Source: Paraburkholderia polaris
GTDB taxonomy: Bacteria; Pseudomonadota; Gammaproteobacteria; Burkholderiales; Burkholderiaceae
DNA: 64,000 nucleotides
Assembly (NCBI RefSeq): GCF_012927345.1
Contig: NZ_JABBGJ010000040.1
Coordinates: 1 to 64,000 of the forward strand
Reading direction: 5' to 3'
Positions 8,941-16,636 of the stretch are shown one piece after another. The position numbers were made by a program, and so were the translations under genes. Within the stretch, counting starts at the first letter, position 1. Every line of letters starts with the position of its first letter. Under the pieces are notes generated by a model, which worked only from the letters and a program-made list of their open reading frames with translations, had not been told where the DNA came from and did no database searches.

Positions 8941-11900
8941 ATGATTGCCGTGGTGGATATTTCTGATCTGAACGACGAGGATCGCGACACTGCTGACGCT
9001 TTGCGCCAGCTCCTGGGGCAAACTTTCGCGGATCGGTATATTGATTTTTGCCGGCTTACGAACGGAGCTCTCCCTCTTCGCGTGACAAGGCCGCTGGCGG
9101 CACACGCGATACGTGAGTTCGAGTCTTCACTGCGAAGTGCACTAATAGTGCATGGCGAGCGTGCCACTGAAGAAACCGTCGACCAATTGACATTGCAGCA
9201 AGTGAGCGAATATCTGTCGACGTTGAATTTCAATCGATCGGCAATCGACCGCGCGCTGAAGGCACTACGTCCCCAGGACACTCATAAGACGTCGATAGTT
9301 CGAGTGCTGTCTTGGCTAGGATTCGAGGCTGGCGGTGTTGTGGCGAAGGCTTGGATGTCACTGGTGCAGGTTTTTGGTAGAGCCCACGAGCGGTCTTTCC
9401 ACCACCTATTGGAGATAGACGACGAATTTCGGAGCGAGTTACAGCAGCCGTTCCAACTAGTCGTTCGTGAGGTTGTTCGGGCGCTTAGGGCCAAATACTC
9501 TGCTCTTATGCTTCGAGTGGAGGAACTCACCGCAATGAGTGACAAGGGGCACGCGGTCGCACTGTTTGAAGATGAAATTCCAGGGGCTCCCCCGCTTCAG
9601 TGGCACTTTTTTCAGCGCCTGGATGGCGACCAGTGGCTACCTCATCTTGCCAACAAGAGGCTGTTGCGTCCGCCATCGGTTCATGCCATTTCGACATTTC
9701 CATTTGGACCGTGGCCGGCCGGTGGATATCTGCTCCGAATCACAACGTCAGCTGACCCTGATACGAGGCAAGGAGTAGTGCAGGCGCTGCGCGAATCGGT
9801 CGACGCCTTTCGGCCAGACGTCAGGTCGATGGCGATAGAAATCTTGGCGAAATTGCCTGCCGACGAAGCAACTCGGTTCTCCTCTATAGTCGCAGCGTGG
9901 CTTGATCGAGATGCCCGTTACCTTCCGTTGCATGGAGTGGAGAAGCTGGTAACGCAATTGGCGGACTCAGGGGAGATCGACGCCGCACTGGAAATCGCCG
10001 GGCGTCTACTACAGCTATTCGAAGATAAAGGTGGCATCGGAACGTTGTACGCTCGGAGCATGTATGAGTACACGGTGCCTAGGTTAGCCCAAGCACTTGC
10101 TCCTACGTGCGGCACCAATGTGTTATCCCTATTCATTTCATTGCTTAGGCAGGCGGCGCTTATAACAGGGAAATTCGTAGATAGTCCGCGTATTGATCAC
10201 ACACGCTATACCGTGGGCGACATCACGGACGATCAGTTCGCTCCTCATGACGTGTATAGCGCGTTGACCTCGACAGTCCGCAACGTAGGCGAAATCCTGG
10301 TCGATTGCGATGCAACACTGATGACGCCCGTACTGGAGGCGCTGACGAGTGCGGACATGGATATTTGTCGCCGTCTTGCTCTGCATCTGCTTGCAAGAAG
10401 TCCGGAGGCTGCACCACAACTCGCGGAAGCATGGCTGATGGATGTGGAACTGATGGAGGCGGAGACCGACGAATATGCAAGATTGGCTATTGCATGGTAT
10501 CCGAAGCTCGAATCAGGAAATCAGGAACTCCTGATAAATGCTGTTCGGGCGATACCGAGCCGGTACCATGACGCTTGGAAGGCGCGCCGAGGTGGCAAGG
10601 TAAGCGAGGAAGATGAGGAAGCGTTCGATCTGCTCACAGTTCGAGATGCGGTATGGAAGTGGCGCTCGGTATTGCCGTTCGCATTACGCGAAGAGGTAGA
10701 GAAAACGACGAGTAGATTTAACGAGATGGAGGCCTCGCGACGCATTGCAGGTCATGAGAGGCCGGAGGCCCCATGGCGGGCAACTGACTACTCATCTAGG
10801 AGCACCAACGAAACGGTAGATTTCATCGTCGGTTTGAGGGGTTCCCGTCACCACGACCAGCCAACGTTGGACGCCTTGGCGCAAGAATGGCGTATCGCCG
10901 TTTTTCAACAGCCGGCGAAATTCGCGCTGGTTGCGGCACAACTGACGAGAGCCCCTGCGATGTTCGTTACGCCGCTGCTCGAAGGCCTCAGTGGCGCGGT
11001 AAAGAACAAGATATCGATTTCGTGGAAGGCGCCGCTCGAACTTATCGACGGGATCCTGCAGTCTGATCAGCGAGCAGACGCAAGCGCGGTAGACACAGGT
11101 TGGATCGAAATGGCTAAGGCGTCGATCGAGCTTGTGAAGTCGTTTTTACTGCCTGACGCAGTGTCGTCTGATCCCATAGACATTGCGACGCTCCGGAAAG
11201 TCGTGCTGACGTCGCTCGACCGAATTCCTCGGGAAGCTGACGCTGTGGAAGAGCGAGAGCGCTTTCGACGCGATTCCTTCCTAACTGCTAAGGAAACGTA
11301 TTGTGGCGGCGCAATCGAACTGGCGATCTGGTGGGTACTCTGGATAAGCGCACGCGAATCATCAGATGCCGAACAATCGAACACTCAGGCTCTGGCACCG
11401 TTCGACGACGTGGAATCTGCCGTTAATCGGGAAATCGCAGACTCGTCAGTAAATGGGGAGTTTGCTCGCGCGATCGTCGGCCGGTACTTGCCGAACCTCT
11501 ATCACTATACTCCCGGTTGGGTGCGGGAAAACCTTAACCAGATATTTGGCCCGGCGCACGGTGATGTGCAGGAGGCCGCATGGTCGGCTTATATTCTTCA
11601 CGCGTGGCCGCACATTGACCTGTACCAGAATCTGCAGTGTCTATACGAGGTTGAGGTATCTAAGGTCGATTTGTATCGAGAGGTTGACGGAGGGTATCGA
11701 GTTAAACGGCTTGGGGAGCACCTGCTGCTGCTCTACTTGTATGGATCCACGCCGTTGGCAGATCTTCCGCTTGAGGAATTTTTGGCGAAGGCAACGGACG
11801 AATTGCGGCGACATTTGATGTTGACAGTCGATCAGCACTTACGGCTTGACCTCGCCAGATTTCCGACGTCGGCGCGGAAGCGCGCACTTCGTTACTGGGA

Positions 11901-12339
11901 AAACCGCCTTGAAATCGCGTCAAAATCAACATCGCCAGACGATTTCGAATCCGAACTCGGAACGATCGGATGCTGGGTGGGAAACTCCAATGTCGAGACA
12001 TCGTGGTTGTTAGATCAACTCTCACAGATGCTGTACGCTGGCTTTGGGCCGAGCATGGCATTTAACGTGGTCAGCTGGCTAGCCAAGGTCTGCGAGCAGG
12101 ATATCGATAAATCTTCACAGATTCTCGAGAGGCTCATCGATCATAGGGTGGTAGGGCACGACACACTCCTCACGCAACGCGAAGCAATACGTTGCATTCT
12201 TTCAGGTGCGCTGGCTTGTGGTCGATTGGACGTTATAGAGCGAGCCAACCGTATCATTAGCGTGTTGGCAACGAAAGGGGAAACCGATTATCTCGACCTC
12301 GCGCGTAGCGCTGCGTCGTTAGGGCCAAAGAGCCGATGA
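8941..12339 (+). CDS. Large uncharacterised solenoid-like protein (1132 aa) of the Abi operon
   Basis: The product is a 1132-aa soluble protein without a visible P-loop, nuclease motif or membrane segment. It is rich in amphipathic helices; the segment around residues 220-370 (DQWLPHLANKRLL, then WPAGGYLLRI, then repeated helical pairs) resembles the HEAT-like solenoids found in large hypothetical defence-associated and STAND-sensor proteins. It starts at ATG 8941, four bases after the 86-aa gene, with GAGGT just upstream. The codon use is less GC-rich than core genes. As the biggest member of the unit it could be the phage sensor or scaffold, with the Abi-C protein as effector; that division is inference. 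I do not recognise a named family. Confidence 0.7.
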   Translation: MIAVVDISDLNDEDRDTADALRQLLGQTFADRYIDFCRLTNGALPLRVTRPLAAHAIREFESSLRSALIVHGERATEETVDQLTLQQVSEYLSTLNFNRSAIDRALKALRPQDTHKTSIVRVLSWLGFEAGGVVAKAWMSLVQVFGRAHERSFHHLLEIDDEFRSELQQPFQLVVREVVRALRAKYSALMLRVEELTAMSDKGHAVALFEDEIPGAPPLQWHFFQRLDGDQWLPHLANKRLLRPPSVHAISTFPFGPWPAGGYLLRITTSADPDTRQGVVQALRESVDAFRPDVRSMAIEILAKLPADEATRFSSIVAAWLDRDARYLPLHGVEKLVTQLADSGEIDAALEIAGRLLQLFEDKGGIGTLYARSMYEYTVPRLAQALAPTCGTNVLSLFISLLRQAALITGKFVDSPRIDHTRYTVGDITDDQFAPHDVYSALTSTVRNVGEILVDCDATLMTPVLEALTSADMDICRRLALHLLARSPEAAPQLAEAWLMDVELMEAETDEYARLAIAWYPKLESGNQELLINAVRAIPSRYHDAWKARRGGKVSEEDEEAFDLLTVRDAVWKWRSVLPFALREEVEKTTSRFNEMEASRRIAGHERPEAPWRATDYSSRSTNETVDFIVGLRGSRHHDQPTLDALAQEWRIAVFQQPAKFALVAAQLTRAPAMFVTPLLEGLSGAVKNKISISWKAPLELIDGILQSDQRADASAVDTGWIEMAKASIELVKSFLLPDAVSSDPIDIATLRKVVLTSLDRIPREADAVEERERFRRDSFLTAKETYCGGAIELAIWWVLWISARESSDAEQSNTQALAPFDDVESAVNREIADSSVNGEFARAIVGRYLPNLYHYTPGWVRENLNQIFGPAHGDVQEAAWSAYILHAWPHIDLYQNLQCLYEVEVSKVDLYREVDGGYRVKRLGEHLLLLYLYGSTPLADLPLEEFLAKATDELRRHLMLTVDQHLRLDLARFPTSARKRALRYWENRLEIASKSTSPDDFESELGTIGCWVGNSNVETSWLLDQLSQMLYAGFGPSMAFNVVSWLAKVCEQDIDKSSQILERLIDHRVVGHDTLLTQREAIRCILSGALACGRLDVIERANRIISVLATKGETDYLDLARSAASLGPKSR

Positions 12340-12457
12340 TGCGTTTGAACCGCCCCGGATTTGATGGAGGCTAATTGGAAGGAGCGCGTCTGCGTTCGTC
12401 ACGGAGCACCGCGGTTGCTTGCGGAGGTTGCTTTGTCTGGGTGGTCATCCCCGGTTC

Positions 12458-12481
12458 GATTGCATGATTGCACGATTGCAT
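12458..12481 (+). repeat. Octamer array 4 (GATTGCAN x3)
   Basis: Units GATTGCAT, GATTGCAC, GATTGCAT, a near-exact copy of the block at 7188-7211. It lies in the 375-bp gap between the 1132-aa gene and rep (12340-12714), which holds this array, an inverted array at 12549-12564 and a stretch at 12600-12630 resembling 7381-7412 (see findings), and no gene I can support. Confidence 0.7.
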
Positions 12482-12548
12482 GTTCGTAACCGCAAGCGAA
12501 GCTTGTCGGGCGAAGTAGGGTGTCTGCGAGGCGTTCGATACGCCGCGG

Positions 12549-12564
12549 ACGCAATCATGCAATT
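12549..12564 (-). repeat. Octamer array 5 (inverted, x2)
   Basis: Two units in inverted orientation, ACGCAATC and ATGCAATT, about 70 bases from array 4 and about 150 bases before rep. The plus-then-inverted arrangement is the same as that ahead of the Abi operon. Confidence 0.5.
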
Positions 12565-12714
12565 GTGGAGCGCAAGCATTTGCGGCAGCAGCTTGATTTT
12601 ATAGTAGCTAACACGCGTTCACTTTCACGGCACCAGCTCGAACAGCTCAAGTTGTAGGCATATCCAGCTATTCGTTAAAGGCTCTACTCAGCCACTATTG
12701 GAAGGGTAGAACCT

Positions 12715-13902
12715 ATGAAACAATCCACCGCAACACTTGGACAGTCGCTGCTTGCGCAGCCGATGTCCGCCCATGCAACCTGCAATCAGCAATCGGGGGT
12801 GTTCATCGACGGTATTCGGATCTTGGCACCGTGCCTGCATCGCCCGCAGGGCAAGCACGGGCAGATTCTCGATCCAGATACCGGCGAGATCACATATGGG
12901 GCGACCGCAATCCAGCAATCGCTGGAGGAAGGGCATGGCAAGGTCTATATCCATTCGAAGCAGATCGACCGACGGCTGGGTGCAGCTCGGGCCATTCTCA
13001 TCGACTGCTGCCCACCGAAGGTGCTGCAAGGGCACAACGTATTCGGGCATGCCGTGTTGCAGGACTACGTGTACGAGATTCTGGATCGCGTTACATGTGC
13101 GCTGGTGATTGACGTTCGCCCCGAAGACCGGGCAATGTGGCGGGCGGGGATCGTGCAGCTTACGGGCATCCACCTGACGGCGAATTTCACCTGCCGCCGA
13201 GAGCAAATCGTGCCGATCATAGATGCTATCGATCTCAGCAACCGGCGGGGCAAGCAGCGGATTTTGCCGACATGGATTGCGCTGGGGCTCACGCCGAATG
13301 GCCGCTCGAAGTACCACACCCTGACGCTCTACGACAAGCTGGAGGAAATGGGCCGCTTTCCCTGGCCAACCCCTCGGCTCCAGCGGTTGCTGATGGCGGA
13401 GGCCGAGCGGGGCATCCGAGTCGAAGTGAAGCTGTTCGCGCAAGGGCTCGATTCGCTGTCGGGTAGCAAAAGTGTGGGCGGGCGCAACTTGAAGCAAGTC
13501 GCCGGATGGGCAGCACTCGATGTCGCTGCGCTGTTCTTTCGGGTGTTCGATAAGTATCAGGTCGTGCACGCGGTTCAGCCTGTTCCGACACTCGCCGAAC
13601 TCAGGATCCTGGCGCCTAAGGAACTCAACGCCTACCTTCTCTGGGAGAAAGGGTACAGCCTGAAGGAGCAGTTTCCCAACAGGGGGACCGCGGGCCGGTA
13701 CGCGGCGGTGATCGAGCAGAAGCTTGGCGTGAATATCCGTGTTGACCGCCGAGCTGAGGAACAGCCCGCGATCGATCTGAAGGAGCTGTTTGCGCCGGAT
13801 AACGTTCGCCCCGTGCCGGATTGGGCGGTCGGAACTAGACTCTATTCGCCACCTGCGACGGTTTCCGATCGCGAGGGCGGATGTGTTGATACCAGCGAGT
13901 GA
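12715..13902 (+). CDS. Rolling-circle replication protein, phage/plasmid II/X (gpII) family
   Basis: The 395-aa protein matches the filamentous-phage gpII / Phage_CRI family: APCLHRP near residues 39-44, the signature LQGHNVFG at 104-111, a central segment with ALGLTPNGRSKYHTLTLYDK containing a Tyr-Asp-Lys (206-208) candidate nicking site, and a C-terminal region with TLAELRILAPKELNAYLLWEKG. Proteins of this family nick one strand of a circular replicon to start rolling-circle replication in inoviruses and small plasmids. Length is normal and the frame is intact. GGAAGGG lies about ten bases before the ATG. No inovirus coat, gIII or Zot-like genes are seen nearby, so the replicon is plasmid-like or a phage remnant/satellite. 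Confidence 0.8.
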   Translation: MKQSTATLGQSLLAQPMSAHATCNQQSGVFIDGIRILAPCLHRPQGKHGQILDPDTGEITYGATAIQQSLEEGHGKVYIHSKQIDRRLGAARAILIDCCPPKVLQGHNVFGHAVLQDYVYEILDRVTCALVIDVRPEDRAMWRAGIVQLTGIHLTANFTCRREQIVPIIDAIDLSNRRGKQRILPTWIALGLTPNGRSKYHTLTLYDKLEEMGRFPWPTPRLQRLLMAEAERGIRVEVKLFAQGLDSLSGSKSVGGRNLKQVAGWAALDVAALFFRVFDKYQVVHAVQPVPTLAELRILAPKELNAYLLWEKGYSLKEQFPNRGTAGRYAAVIEQKLGVNIRVDRRAEEQPAIDLKELFAPDNVRPVPDWAVGTRLYSPPATVSDREGGCVDTSE

Positions 13903-13932
13903 AGGGAAATGAGAAATGGCCGCTGAAGCGAT

Positions 13933-13986
13933 GCACAATCACGCAATCGCACGAGTAACGATGTGCAGTCGCGCAATCATGCAATC
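13933..13986 (-). repeat. Octamer array 6 (inverted, two blocks)
   Basis: Inverted units GCACAATC and ACGCAATC (13933-13948), then GTGCAGTC, GCGCAATC, ATGCAATC (13963-13986). The array starts 30 bases after the rep stop and ends 18 bases before the stop of the convergent gene at 14004, so it occupies almost the whole gap. Confidence 0.6.
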
Positions 13987-14003
13987 GCTTCGGCGGACAG
14001 AGG

Positions 14004-15062
14004 CTAATCCCACAACTCTCCTTGAGCCGCGTCGGCGGAGTCGTCCTCATCGTCGGCGGGGACCGAGCCGGGTAGCGAGAGTTTCTTCGTCGTCGGGTGC
14101 ATAACTACCTCGCCGTGTTTGAACAACTTCCGAATGTCGCGATTGACGGTTGCCGGATCACAATCAAGGCGTTCGGCCAATTCTTTTTGCGTCGTGACGC
14201 CCGCCGCGATCAACGTTTTGATCCGCTCGCGTCGTTCGTCTTGGACTTCCCGCACGGGCGACCTTTGGTCGTCGAAATGTTCCTCCCTGCAACTGAATTC
14301 GAAATTTCCCGCTTCGATTTTCGACCACCATACAAATTTCCGTGGGACCGAGCTGCCATCATGCGATGCTTCACGGGAGATAAGCAGTCGCAGACCGCCT
14401 GTCATTGGGTGATTCTTGTCCTCCTTAATGGAGACTCTGTTGCCAGGCAGCGAGCCCAGCAACGTGGGAATGGCCTTTCTTCCCTTCGCCCCCGACGTGA
14501 AAATTAGGACACTAACCCCTTGACTCGTCAATTCTTCGAGCAATTCACTGAAAGAGGCCGAAGCGTACTCCGCCGTTTCTTTGCCCGCCACTAATGTCCA
14601 ATCTTCCTCGCAATCGATGATGAGCAGGCGGATACTGTAACGCTGCACTTGTTCCAATAGACGCCGCTGACCGCCGTGTGTCAGTAGTGACTGCTCGTAC
14701 CGTGACTTCTGTTCGAGCTCAAGCCAGTAGAACAGCAGGTTTTCGTTTGCTAGGTCGCGAGTACGCTGGCATGGATCGCGGTTCGTCACACGCTCCTTGC
14801 GCTGATCAAGCTCAGCTTCGTAAAACAGATCACAGCAATACAGCGTTTTCAGCCCCCCGCCGATGCCGAAGGGCAGCAGCTTCTTGCCACCAGCGCCAGC
14901 ATACGCACACAGGAAGCGGAACATCGTAGCCTCATGTTTCCCTTCTTGGTCAACGATCGTTACCTGGCCGGAGAAGGCCAGCACACCGAGCGTCATTTCA
15001 CGTTGGTGTTGCGTCGCACGGGTTCCCGCGTGCGAGTTAGAGAATTTGTTTCTTAATCGCAT
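14004..15062 (-). CDS. RecA-like fold protein with C-terminal winged helix, P-loop not evident
   Basis: The 352-aa product has a central alpha/beta region with a Walker-B-like strand (RLLIIDCEEDW near residue 145), followed by VSVLIFTSGAKG, resembling RepA/AAA_25-type ATPases, but the glycine-rich stretch near residue 55 (AYAGAGGKK) does not match a standard Walker A. Residues about 275-325 form a helix-turn-helix (TTQKELAERLDCDPATVNRDI) like AsnC/MarR winged helices. The tail is strongly acidic (DDEDDSADAAQ). It may bind the octamer arrays or act in replication or partition of the element; this is inferred from position only. Start is ATG 15062 with AAGGAT about 11 bases upstream. Confidence 0.5.
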   Translation of the reverse strand: MRLRNKFSNSHAGTRATQHQREMTLGVLAFSGQVTIVDQEGKHEATMFRFLCAYAGAGGKKLLPFGIGGGLKTLYCCDLFYEAELDQRKERVTNRDPCQRTRDLANENLLFYWLELEQKSRYEQSLLTHGGQRRLLEQVQRYSIRLLIIDCEEDWTLVAGKETAEYASASFSELLEELTSQGVSVLIFTSGAKGRKAIPTLLGSLPGNRVSIKEDKNHPMTGGLRLLISREASHDGSSVPRKFVWWSKIEAGNFEFSCREEHFDDQRSPVREVQDERRERIKTLIAAGVTTQKELAERLDCDPATVNRDIRKLFKHGEVVMHPTTKKLSLPGSVPADDEDDSADAAQGELWD

Positions 15063-15125
15063 AGTAATAAGTAATCCTTATTTATATGTATAAATGTTTC
15101 GATAAATGCCGTGGACTGAGGGTAA

Positions 15126-15539
15126 TCAGCCGATCGAATCCGAACAGTGAGTTGAGGCTTCGATCAACGCGGAGACAAAATCGCGTAGATCGATCTTCTG
15201 ACCGGACACGCGCGACATGAGGTGCTTTGCTTCCAAAATCGCATCTACTTCGTGAGCGAGCCAGGCGACTCGACGTTCCGAGAGTCGGATCGGCGGAACA
15301 AATCTTTTAAGAGCCACTTCACGCCAAAGCGTGCTGACTCCAATGCCGGCTTTCTCTGCTGTTTTCGGAGCGTCGATCGCAGACCGCTCATCGCGGCGGC
15401 TATGCCTTCGGATGACATCCTGATAGATCGGCGGCAGTTTGCGAAAGCTGTCCGACAGCAGTTTATGTTCGATCTTGCCCGCTTCGGCTGCGACATTGTT
15501 AACTGTTACCGCGGATACGGAACGGGTGGGGTGTTGCAT
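15126..15539 (-). CDS. AlpA-type excisionase/regulator
   Basis: The 137-aa product contains an AlpA/MerR-like helix-turn-helix at about residues 60-105: AEKAGIGVSTLWREVALKRF, then PPIRLSERRVAWLAHEVDAIL, the standard layout (recognition helix, basic wing, W-x-x-x-E-V-D-x-x-L) of prophage CP4-57 type regulators. Such proteins switch on or act as directionality factors for a nearby integrase. The N-terminal 55 residues are an extension not typical of the ~70-aa family. CGGAGG precedes the ATG. It is divergent from the gene at 15758, and the low-GC gap between them carries three operator-like repeats. Confidence 0.75.
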   Translation of the reverse strand: MQHPTRSVSAVTVNNVAAEAGKIEHKLLSDSFRKLPPIYQDVIRRHSRRDERSAIDAPKTAEKAGIGVSTLWREVALKRFVPPIRLSERRVAWLAHEVDAILEAKHLMSRVSGQKIDLRDFVSALIEASTHCSDSIG

Positions 15540-15641
15540 GAAGTCCTCCGTGTGACGTGAGTGTTGGTAGACGCATTAAGCCACACGGGGATTTGTTGGT
15601 AAATAATTGATTATTAAGGATAAAATATTTATTAGAAACTC

Positions 15642-15721
15642 TATATCGGGGATTTCTCCAGTATGGAATTTGTATATCGGGGAATTTCCGAATATGTGAA
15701 TATCCATATCGGGGAATATCC
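15642..15721 (+). promoter_or_regulatory. Three direct repeats (TATCGGGG box), 31-32 bp apart
   Basis: Three copies of a TATCGGGGAATTTCC-type box begin at 15642, 15673 and 15705 (TATATCGGGGATTTCTCC, TATATCGGGGAATTTCC, CATATCGGGGAATATCC). Spacing of 31 and 32 bases puts them on the same DNA face three turns apart. The last copy ends 15 bases before a TATAAC -10-like hexamer (15736-15741) and 36 bases before the likely start of the next gene, so it covers the -35 region. They look like operators for an autoregulator, or iterons, in an A/T-rich stretch. Confidence 0.6.
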
Positions 15722-15757
15722 TGTGATGTGCTTGGTATAACCGATGAGAGGGGTAAT

Positions 15758-16555
15758 GTGAGGCGTCGCGAAAAAGAGACAGAGAGGGGCGCAGGCTTGA
15801 CCGTGCCAAAATTCCCAGACTGGACGGATGCCGGTGCTTATGGAAAATATGGCGCGTGGACATACCGCCGTTGGGCATGGGAGTTTCTTCGGCGGAACAT
15901 CCGATACATCGATGCATGTCATCGCCTCAATCCTCGAGGGCTGTCTAAGGCTCCGCGTAGTGACGAGGTATCAAGGGAGGCTGCCAGGTTTGGCCGACAC
16001 GACTTGACGCACTTCAACGCTCCTTATGATGAGAAAGAGCGGCATTGGCTGTCGGAACGTGTCCTCGACCATGCATGGGTGGAGCACAAGGGGACCGTGT
16101 CGAAGACGTTTGATCTTGTTCCTGGGCAGGTGGCAATCCTATTTGACGTGATGCCCATCAAAACGGCGGGCCCGGCGGCACTGGCGGCCATGCTTGATCA
16201 CGCAAAAGAGTTGCTGATAGGAGAATACCGGGCGGTCGTAGATCCAAACGACAAGTACGGGCACGAAGCTTCCTTCGGAAAAGTCGCGCGAATTCGAAGG
16301 CCGCGGTTGAACCCTGAGGATCTACTGGAAAAGTTGCGCATCTACGATGCCGTCATCCATCAGCGGGCGTCTATCAGCGACGTTGCTGAGCTTCTTTTCG
16401 CTGATGCCAGCCCGGATCAGTCGGTGCGAAAGAGAGCGGCATACAAACGCTTGGATAAGGCGCGGGAGATGGTCGAAGACTTGAAATTATTGGAGTTGGT
16501 GCCTCGCGACCATGCACCAGAAAAACAACGTGTGAACTCTACAGAGGTCTCGTAA
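15758..16555 (+). CDS. DNA-binding-like protein with DUF6499/DUF2285-like regions
   Basis: The 265-aa product starts with a conserved PDWTDAGAYG...WAWEFLRRN block (residues about 20-55) characteristic of the 'transcriptional regulator domain' (DUF6499-like) found in proteins of integrative elements and plasmids. The C-terminal part (EDLLEKLRIYDAVIHQRASI and following) resembles DUF2285, a helical DNA-binding-like segment. The GTG at 15758 is preferred because AGAGGGG lies four bases upstream; a GTG at 15728 would place the start on top of the operator repeats. It is probably an autoregulated regulator or replication accessory of the island. It is the last island gene before core gene rng. Confidence 0.55.
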   Translation: MRRREKETERGAGLTVPKFPDWTDAGAYGKYGAWTYRRWAWEFLRRNIRYIDACHRLNPRGLSKAPRSDEVSREAARFGRHDLTHFNAPYDEKERHWLSERVLDHAWVEHKGTVSKTFDLVPGQVAILFDVMPIKTAGPAALAAMLDHAKELLIGEYRAVVDPNDKYGHEASFGKVARIRRPRLNPEDLLEKLRIYDAVIHQRASISDVAELLFADASPDQSVRKRAAYKRLDKAREMVEDLKLLELVPRDHAPEKQRVNSTEVS

Positions 16556-16636
16556 CTATAAGTAGCTAGCTGAGTAGCTGGCGAGAATAATCCGGGTCTA
16601 ATGCTTATAATATTTTGATTTTAAATAGAAAAATTC

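Noticed and set aside
12688-13938. 416-aa open frame antisense to rep
   Set aside because: The plus strand carries the II/X family signature; the antisense product has no motif.
7115-13986. GATTGC arrays as a CRISPR array
   Set aside because: Units are 8 bases and head-to-tail without spacers; no cas genes are present.
16595-16622. Second dif-like site in the A/T-rich junction beside rng
   Set aside because: The arms are not inverted repeats and the match to the site at 7021 is poor.
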